From: a virus
Length of the DNA: 32,653 nt
Strand: one strand, 5' to 3'
Virus record (IMG/VR): IMGVR_UViG_3300034066_002182
Location: 1 to 32,653 of that record
The translations under genes and the position numbers were made by a program. The notes beneath the pieces were generated by a model. The model saw nothing but the letters and a program-made list of their open reading frames with translations. It was not told the origin of the DNA and made no database searches. Shown one piece after another: positions 5,954-14,600 of the stretch. Positions within the stretch are counted from its first letter, which is position 1, and the number at the start of each line of letters is the position of its first letter.

Positions 5954-6109
5954 ATGGCAATTCACCCAAATCCTGATAGAAATACCAGTTACATGAGACA
6001 GATGTGGGGGACCACGAGATTAATAACTGATTATGTCCCAGAAAAGCCAAAAAACAAAAGAAAATATTATGTAGATTACTGTGAATATTTTGAAGATTGC
6101 TCTAAATAG
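5954..6109 (+). CDS. Unknown 51-aa protein before gp25
   Basis: A 51-residue frame with a good ribosome-binding site (GGAG at 5943-5946, 7 nt before ATG 5954). The product is polar, with a basic stretch (KPKNKRKYY, residues 31-39) and an acidic, Cys-containing end (DYCEYFEDCSK). The two Cys residues are seven apart. I do not recognise a family. It is the first gene after the late promoter at 5885 and leads the baseplate wedge operon, so it is expected late in infection, possibly as a small virion or assembly protein. Confidence 0.65.
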   Translation: MAIHPNPDRNTSYMRQMWGTTRLITDYVPEKPKNKRKYYVDYCEYFEDCSK

Positions 6110-6135
6110 TTTATAATCTTCATTTTTTACTTTAA

Positions 6136-6552
6136 ATGTCTACAATTTCCGACGAATTAGGTAAAATATCTCGATCTTTTAAAGATATTAGCCTAAATTT
6201 TAGTAGAAATCCAATGACAAATGACGTTGTTGTGATAAAAAATGAAGAGGCGATCAAACAGGCAGTAAAAAATTTAGTCTTAACCAAACTTGGAGAACGA
6301 CTTTTTAAACCTTTGATAGGTACAAATACAACTGGGTATCTATTTGAATTAAATACTACTCTTTCAGCTAACTCTTTAATTGAAGAAATTGAAAATATTC
6401 TTACAACTTATGAATCAAGAATCAATCTTAAAAATATAACAGTAAATATTGAAGATGATTCTAATGAATTTGATGTAACTATTGAGTATTTTATTGTTGG
6501 TTTACCTCCTATATTACAAACAGTAGATTTTATCCTCGTAAGAGAAAGTTAA
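6136..6552 (+). CDS. 25: Baseplate wedge subunit gp25
   Basis: This 138-residue protein matches the gp25 family (T4 gp25 is 132 aa), which joins the gp6-gp7 core of each baseplate wedge to the sheath and is thought to prime sheath assembly. Visible features are the N-terminal segment ISLNFSRNPMTNDVVVIKNE, the helix IKQAVKNLVLTK, and the family's EPR-like motif GERLFKPLIGTNTTGYLFE at about residues 54-72. The C-terminal part has alternating strands (NITVNIEDD...FDVTIEYFI). It ends three bases before the gp6 start. No SD is visible; a TATAAT with an upstream TTGAAG lies at 6090-6117 and could be a fortuitous host-type promoter. Confidence 0.9.
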   Translation: MSTISDELGKISRSFKDISLNFSRNPMTNDVVVIKNEEAIKQAVKNLVLTKLGERLFKPLIGTNTTGYLFELNTTLSANSLIEEIENILTTYESRINLKNITVNIEDDSNEFDVTIEYFIVGLPPILQTVDFILVRES

Positions 6553-6555
6553 TAA

Positions 6556-8697
6556 ATGGAAATTCCTTCAATCTCTGCTTTAGAATTTACTCAAATCAGA
6601 GAATCAATCAAAAATTACATCAAAAATACCACTGACTTCAAAGATTACGACTTTGAAGGATCTAACTTGTCTATGTTACTAGACATTTTAGCTTATAATA
6701 GCATGTATTCGTCATATAATATTAATATGGCGGCAAATGAATTAAATTTAGATACCGCAGTTCTTCGTGATAACGTTGTATCACATGCTAAAAAATTAGG
6801 ATATACTCCAAATTCATATACTTCTGCAAAAATAAATTATAATATCACAGTAAATAACCTATCAAATTTTGTTTCTGTGGTAATTCCCGCAGGAGTACTG
6901 TTTACAACTACACAAAATAATAAAACATACACTTTTATAACAAAAAAACAGTTATCTACTAACACACAAGGTAAATCTAGTGTAACATTTAACAATGTAG
7001 AAGTTTATGAAGGTACAGAATTTGCAATTAGATATACCGTAGATTCATCAAATGAAAATCAAAGATTCTTTGTACCTAATAATTTTGTAGATGTTGATTC
7101 TATCAGGGTTTCTATTATATCTGACCCAACCACAACTGAACAATTAGAAGTTGAGTATACCAAAATTTTTAGTATTGTAGGTGTTTCATCCTCGGATAGA
7201 ATTTTCTTTGTAGAAGAAGTTCAGGATCAAAAATATGAGATTATCTTTGGAGATGATCTCATAGGAAGAAAACTTCAAAATGGAGAAATAGTTATTATTA
7301 GATACATTGTATCAAGTGGTTCTGTAGCAAATAATATTTTAAGTTCTCAATTAAGTTTTAAAGGAAGCATTAAAAAAGTCAATCCTCAACTAGAAGAACA
7401 AACAGTTTCTGGAAATGATATTGTAACTGTTTCACTGTCAAATAAGACTGATGGAGGATCAGAGTTTGAAAATATAAAATCAATAAAATATAGAGCACCT
7501 AGATATTATTCTGCACAACAAAGAGCAGTTGTAAATGATGATTACGAAAGTATTCTTCAAAACATATATCCAAATTCAGATTTGGTCAGAGTTATGGGAG
7601 GAGAAGATAAGAATCCTCCTCAATATGGTAAAGTATTCATTTCTATAAAACCAAAAATAGGAACATCTGTATCAACACTACAGAAAAGAATTATAGAGGA
7701 AGAAATTAAAAAATATACTGTTGGATCTATAATTCCAGTCGTAGAAGATGCACTTAAATTATTCATAAGTATAAATTTTAATATCATATATGATAAATCA
7801 AAAACGACTAGAACTTTATCTGAGTTAATAAATTTAGCTGAACAAATTATATTAAAATATAATTTAGATGACGAGTTTAAAAATTTTAGTGGCATTTTCT
7901 CTTCTTCTAAACTTTTATGTGACTTAAGAGAGATAGATTCATCTATTAAATTTATTGTTCCAAAATATATATTTTATCGCCCATTGCAACTATTTTCTGG
8001 AATATCTTATGAATATAAATTAGATTTTTATACAAAATTAAGAAATAAAGTTGATAATAAATATACATTAATTAGTGATCCATTTTGTGTATCTGGTTAT
8101 AATGAACCATTATTCCTTGGTGCTTTTGGAAAAGACTTTTCTGGGTGTGATGAAGATAGAAATAAAAATATTTACTTAATCACCCAAAATGAAAGAGTAA
8201 TTGATATTGTTGGAAATATTAATTATGATACTGGTTTAGTATCATGCACAATAACTTCTTGTCAAGATGAACCAATAAATATTTACGTGCTTCCAGAAAA
8301 TCCAGACATAACAACAGGTCCAGATACTTATCCAGAATTAATATCTGACGGTATAAATCCTATTAGTGATGCTTCTCCAGATGATTTTGATAATACTGCG
8401 GAACTTCCAGGTCCTGGATCTACAGGATTAACTCCAGACATTCCTCCTTCGGGAGATCCAAATGGTGAAAATCCTGTTACTGATATTCCAGGAACTACTA
8501 CTACAAATCCAGATGGATCTGTTACTAATGTGGATGATGATGGAACTGCAACCACCACAAATCCAGATGGTTCAACTAATATAGAACCAGGAAATGATAC
8601 AGGTGATGGCGGTGGCGACGGCGGTGGCGACGGCGGTGGCGATGGACCTACACTCGATGATGATTTTACTCCAACTAATCCAGATACTTGCACATGA
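6556..8697 (+). CDS. 6: Baseplate wedge subunit gp6 with a low-complexity C-terminal tail
   Basis: The 713-residue protein begins with the gp6/gpJ-like signature: helices with DFEGSNLSMLLDILAYNSMYSSYNINMAANEL and AVLRDNVVSHAKKLGYTP (about 30-85), then the beta-rich region and GDDLIGRKLQNGE. gp6 dimers form the inner ring of the T4 baseplate (T4 gp6 is 660 aa). The middle carries YRAPRYYSAQQRAVVNDDYESIL (about 313-335), typical of the family. From about residue 575 to the end the protein becomes a Pro/Gly/Asp/Thr-rich tail with two NPDGS motifs and a GGGD repeat, which I do not know from T4 gp6. Stop and gp7 start overlap (ATGA, 8694-8697). Confidence 0.9.
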   Translation: MEIPSISALEFTQIRESIKNYIKNTTDFKDYDFEGSNLSMLLDILAYNSMYSSYNINMAANELNLDTAVLRDNVVSHAKKLGYTPNSYTSAKINYNITVNNLSNFVSVVIPAGVLFTTTQNNKTYTFITKKQLSTNTQGKSSVTFNNVEVYEGTEFAIRYTVDSSNENQRFFVPNNFVDVDSIRVSIISDPTTTEQLEVEYTKIFSIVGVSSSDRIFFVEEVQDQKYEIIFGDDLIGRKLQNGEIVIIRYIVSSGSVANNILSSQLSFKGSIKKVNPQLEEQTVSGNDIVTVSLSNKTDGGSEFENIKSIKYRAPRYYSAQQRAVVNDDYESILQNIYPNSDLVRVMGGEDKNPPQYGKVFISIKPKIGTSVSTLQKRIIEEEIKKYTVGSIIPVVEDALKLFISINFNIIYDKSKTTRTLSELINLAEQIILKYNLDDEFKNFSGIFSSSKLLCDLREIDSSIKFIVPKYIFYRPLQLFSGISYEYKLDFYTKLRNKVDNKYTLISDPFCVSGYNEPLFLGAFGKDFSGCDEDRNKNIYLITQNERVIDIVGNINYDTGLVSCTITSCQDEPINIYVLPENPDITTGPDTYPELISDGINPISDASPDDFDNTAELPGPGSTGLTPDIPPSGDPNGENPVTDIPGTTTTNPDGSVTNVDDDGTATTTNPDGSTNIEPGNDTGDGGGDGGGDGGGDGPTLDDDFTPTNPDTCT
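8602..8646 (+). repeat. 12-bp GC-rich coding microrepeat in gp6
   Basis: A 12-bp unit, GGTGGCGACGGC, repeats about three times in frame and encodes Gly-Gly-Asp-Gly. Its GGC and GAC codons stand out in a gene that otherwise prefers GGA and GAT. Unit gain or loss would change the tail length without a frameshift. Confidence 0.8.
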
Positions 8698-11600
8698 ACA
8701 CCTTAAAAGAGAAAATTACAACTACATCTGCGTTAATTGAAAATCAATTACCATCTTTTGTAGCAGATAACAATCCTAAATTTATTTCTTTTTTAAATTC
8801 ATATTATGAATCTCAGGAGACAAAATATAATTCATTAGATTTAGTCAAAAATTTTATTGAATATTATAATATTGGAAGTTATACTTCTAATAGTTTAATT
8901 CAATCTACTAAATTGTCTCAGCAATTATTAAGTTCTCAGACAACTATAACTGTAGACAGTACTTTAGGATTCCCAGAACAAAATGGGTATCTGATGATCG
9001 AGGGAGAAATTATATTTTATAAGTCTAAAACTAAAACTCAATTTAAAGATTGTGTTAGAGGCACTGGAGCTTTTATTCTAGAAAAAATTCCGTCCAATCA
9101 AATTATATACAAAAATGGCACTTCAAGTGCAAATCATGCAAGTGAATCTGTAGTAACTAATGTAGCCTATTACTTTGTAGAAGAATTTTTAAGAAGAATA
9201 AAGACTGAGATTTCTCCTGTCCTTCCACAAAAATTATCTAAAAATTTAAACTTAATTACATTTTTAAAAAATATTAAATCCTTTTATAGTACAAAAGGAA
9301 CTCAATTTTCCCATAAAATTCTTTTCAGAATTTTATTTAATGATAAACTTGTAAAATTAAGACTAGTTAATAGTGGCACTGGTGCAAAAATTAATATTTT
9401 AAATTATACTGGCAAAATTGATGAAGGTGGATATGAAGTTAAAGAATCTGGATCTGGGTATTATCTTGAATATGATGGAACTGGAAATTTAATAGGCCAA
9501 CCAATTATAGAAATTTTGGGTTCTGGAACTGGATCTCCAAAAAATAATTTGATTCCAAACTCAGCTTCAATGAAAGTCACTGGCATGACTTTAGGTGGAG
9601 GAATTGCACAAAATGGCATAGAAGTTACAAATGAAGGAACTGGGTACGTTGGACCTATTACTGCCAGAATTCGTGATAGAAATTTTGATAATGATCAAGA
9701 AATTGAATGTGTGGATATAAATGGTAATGTTGTATCAACTGCTAAAGTTTATAGTTGGGATTCATCATCGAGAGAATTGACACTGTATGATGTAGAGGGA
9801 TTTTTCTACTCTGGATATAGAATCATCGGTAAGGGAGGTGAAAATCCAAGATCAAAAATTTCTTTGGCATATCCAAAAACTTTACTTAATAAAGAAGGAA
9901 ATCCTTCAATAGAAATTATTTCTAAAGATCCAGAAGTAGAACTTCCTAGAAATTATACTATACAATCTTCTGGTGCAAAATTTTATAAAAGAACTACAAT
10001 AAGATGTGAATTAATTTCTGGAGATGCAATTGCTGTAGAAAGTGCTTCTCTTATCCAATTGACTCAAAAGTCAGATAAAACTTATAATATTAAAGGAACT
10101 TCCATCGAAGTTTCTAGTATTAATAATGTGGGTGGAAATTTTTATGAATTTGAAGTAGATGATAGTTTACAATATAAAAAATTATTTTTACCAGCATCTA
10201 CAAAAATAACTTCATCTGTTACTATACCAAGTGTTGGAACTGGAGTTAATTTAAATGTTTTAAAAACAACTAATTTTCCTGAGAAAAATGGAAGATTACA
10301 TATAAATGGAAAACTAGTAGAATATACTTCAAAAACACCTACTAGGTTTAATGGGTGTAAAGTTATTAACAATTCTGCATTTTCAGTATCTTCTTTAGAT
10401 AATTGCTACCTACAAGGAAGAAGATGCACTCCAAATCATATATCATATTTTTTAACTGGATATATTAATGGCGCTGTTGATAATCCACTTATTTTTAGAT
10501 TAGTATCTCTTCCATCTGAACCAATAATAGAAAATCCTGGATGTTTGTATTTTTCAAAAATTCACGAATTTGAAAATCAAACTATTTCAACTAAAATTAA
10601 ATCTAAATCTTATCAATTTGGAAGTATAGATTCTGTTATTATTGAAAATGCAGGATCTAATTATAAAATATTTGATAATGTTTTAATTGATGAAAATTCA
10701 TCAATTGGATCTGGATTTTATGCATATGTATCGGAAATTTCTGGAAAACCTGTAGAATCATATGATTTTACACGATTAAATTCTATTGATTATATTACAA
10801 TAACAACATCAAGTAACCACAATTTACAGACTGAAGATGTTGTGTATTTTAATCAATCTATCGGGAAACAGAAAATATTCTCAGTTCTTTCCAATACAAA
10901 ATTTTTAATTCCAAAACCATCTTCATTAACTGACACTAATCTTCTTATATCATATACAACCAATTCAAAAACTTCTTCTGGATCAATTGTAAAAATATCA
11001 ATTTCAAATAAAGGAAATAATTATAATAAACTTCCTTTGGTTCTTGGAATAAAATCTGATACTGGTATTGGAGCTATTATTCAGTTAAATTCATCTACAA
11101 TAGGAAGAATATCTGATTTAGAGTATGCTTCTGTTTCAGGAGAGCTTATTGGCGATAAAATTACAAAATATCCAATTAAATTTGGGTCAACTGCAAAAAT
11201 AATTAATAATTTTCAATTATCTAAAATAAATATTATTTCTGCCGGTGATAATTATAGATCTTCGGATAAAATATCTATAAACGGCACGGTAAACGAATCT
11301 ATTTACAAATTTAAAATTTCAACCTCAGCTTCTGTTTTATCCTCCATTGAAGTAATACGAGGTGGAAATAATCTGAGTGCATTTCCGCAAGTTCAAATTA
11401 TAAGTGATACTGGATCTGGTGCATCTTTACAATCAGAAATTTCAAGAAAACATTTATATGAAAATGATATTTTATATTTAAATTCTTTAACTTCTCCTAC
11501 TGGAGTTTGTAAGGTAATTTATTTCGATACTACTTCATCAACTCTTGAATTTGAAGTTGTTTCTGGTACGACCTCAAATAATGATATAGTATATCTTTCT

Positions 11601-14600
11601 GATGGATCTATATATGGAAATATCATTTCAATATCAACTGCATCTGCATATGCAACTCCTTTTTCATATGTAAAATATCCTCACAAATTTTTAGATAATT
11701 ATGGATTTTTAAATGATTCTACACAAAAAATCCATGATAGTGTTTATTATCAAGATTGGTCATATCTATTAAATTCAAGTAGAAATATTTTTGAGTGGAA
11801 AAACGAAGTACTTCAAAATACTCATCCATCAGGATTTAAGGTATACGGAAAAAATACAATTGAAAAAATTAATTCAATATATCAACAAGATGATATTGTT
11901 AAAGGTTCTCTAATATTAAAGTCATCTTTTAATAACTTAGCAGAATTAAATTTAAGACTATCAAATTGCAAAACTCAAAAACTTTATCTTGGTAATACAA
12001 GTTCATTTAATGTATCTGATTATGTTTATAGTCCAATTTCAAAAGCTAAAGGAATAGTAAAGGAAGTTAATGACAATTTTATTGAAGTTTATCTTTATAA
12101 TACAAGAAGAAAATTTGATGATTTAATTTTTGATGTAAATACTAGTTTTTATGAATTAACAATTAATGAATTAAATGTTTCTGAAAATTTTCCTATTGAT
12201 AATTCTAATGTATATGTAATTGCAAATAATTCTTATGAACTTTTACCAAACACATATAATATAGTATCAAATGGAATTATAATTTATAATACATATAATT
12301 TTGAGGATTTTGATTCGTTAAAAGTATATCAAACTGGAACTGAATTTGATGAAACCATTTATTTCATTGATGGCGAATATGTATATGAAGTAGATGAAAA
12401 ATTTATTTTTGAAAATATTGATGACACATCAAAATTATTATATTTTTATGATGGAATAATGCAACAACCTTATAGGAGTTATATTTATTCTAATGATACT
12501 TTTATTACAAATTTTAATATAGATACTTCAAAACAATCTATTACTAGTAAACTTACAACTGACTATGAAAATTTAAATTACTTAATTCAAGATTCTCAGT
12601 TAAAATTAATTAAAAATTTCCAAAATTTTTCTCCAATTAGTAAAGAAAATTTAATAATTTCAATTGATGGTGTAATACAATCACCAAATTCATTTACTTT
12701 AAATGGAAATGTGGTTCAATTATCGGAATCTGTGACATTTGAGGATAATGTATTTGTACTGTACCACGAAAAGTTCAAATCATTAACATTTACTGGATCT
12801 GGAACAACTTATACTTTAAATTATACACCATCATCCGCATGTAGATTATTAATTTTTGCTAATGGTGTATACCAGACTCACTTGGTTACAGATTATTCAG
12901 TGTCTGGAAATGTTCTTACATTAAGTGAATCTGTATCACCAGCTAATATTCTTGGTTGGTATATAGATGAATCTGTAATTTGTTCTTTGTTAAATATACA
13001 AAATATCAATCAATTTAAAATTTTAAATTCATCAACTTGCTCTGGAAAATTATTTACTACTTATATTGAAACCCGTGTAAATGCTTCTCCAAATTCATAT
13101 TATGAATTTACAAAAAATTTAATGGATGGTACTGTTTACTCAGATACTTCCACAAATACTTTGTATGGCTACAACACTAGATTTAAATATTCAACTCCAG
13201 AATATTCTACTAGTTATGTAGAAGTTCTAAATCCTATAACATTCAATGGAAGTGCTAAGACATTTTCATTAACGTATATAAATGGAATTTCATATACTCC
13301 AGTCAATGGAGAATCAAATTTAATGGTTTACATTGATAACACTGTATTGGACTACGATAAGTATAGTATTTCTGGTTCATCTATAACTTTTGTAGATACT
13401 TATAATTCTTCGAATAACTGCACAATTATAGATTTTGCAAGTAAATATCGTTCTAACAATATTACTTCAAAAGGATCTAATCTCGATAGATTGAATGTTG
13501 TTCAAAATGGAACTAAAAAAATATTTAATTTATCTGATAGAGGAGTTCCCCAATATGTCAGGAATGTGGAAGATTTATTTGTAATTAAAAATGGAACTTT
13601 ACAAATTCCAAATAGTACAACTCAATCCATATCCAATAATAAAGTAACATTACAGACTGCACCAGTTAGTACTGATGCATTAAATATTTTATATTTTAAT
13701 AGGCAATTACTTCCAAGTAAAACTAAAAATCTTATACTCGATGGTATAGTTTGTTTTGATGGAATAAGAACATCATATCCATTGAGTATAGATGGAATCT
13801 ATCAATATCCGGTTTCAATATATCATTTATTTGTGATTAGACATGGTGTACATCAACAACCATTAATTGATTATACAATTTCTACGACTGCAACTGGATC
13901 GTTTATAAACTTTAGTGTCGCTCCAGAGAATGGCGAAAATATAATTGTATATTATTCGTACAATGGATTGAATCAGAATTTTATTTTTGACACATTTAAA
14001 TTTTTCAATGGCATTCAAAATACATTTTCTTTAACTGCAAATTATATTAGTGCTGACGTATTAAGTTCATCTCACATTCAAGTTTATAAAAATCAGGAAT
14101 ATCAGTATCCACAAAATGATTATACTATATCTGGAGGAACTGGGTACAAGTATATTCAGTTTTCTACTCCACCAACAACATCGGACAATTTTCATATTGT
14201 AAATTTTACAACTGATGATTTAGTTGATGTGACTTCTAGATTTTCACAACAATCTACTACATCATTATTATACACTCCCGCAACTCCATCAATTGATACT
14301 AATGTATTTTTAATTTATATTAATGGAATTTTGCAAGTTAAAGATTCATGGAGTTTTAACACAACCACACAAATATTATCTTTGACTCAATTTGTAAGTT
14401 TGTCGCTAGATGATGTTAGGATACTTGCTTTTAAAACTGCAAGAAGAAAATTTGATACTATCAATACAGTAAATGGAACTAATACATATACTTTAACTGT
14501 TAATAGCAATAACATTACAACAAATTTACCCACAAAAAATTCAGATTTAATTGTAATTGTCAATGGAATTGTTCAAAATCCATCAACTGCATTTAGTGTA

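Noticed and set aside
8688-8693. TTG start for gp7 two codons upstream
   Set aside because: ATG 8694 overlaps the gp6 stop in the ATGA form used repeatedly in this window.
8328-8693. A 121-aa minus-strand frame rich in Ser/Pro/Val
   Set aside because: It is the shadow of the low-complexity gp6 tail and its GGGD repeat; no start signals.
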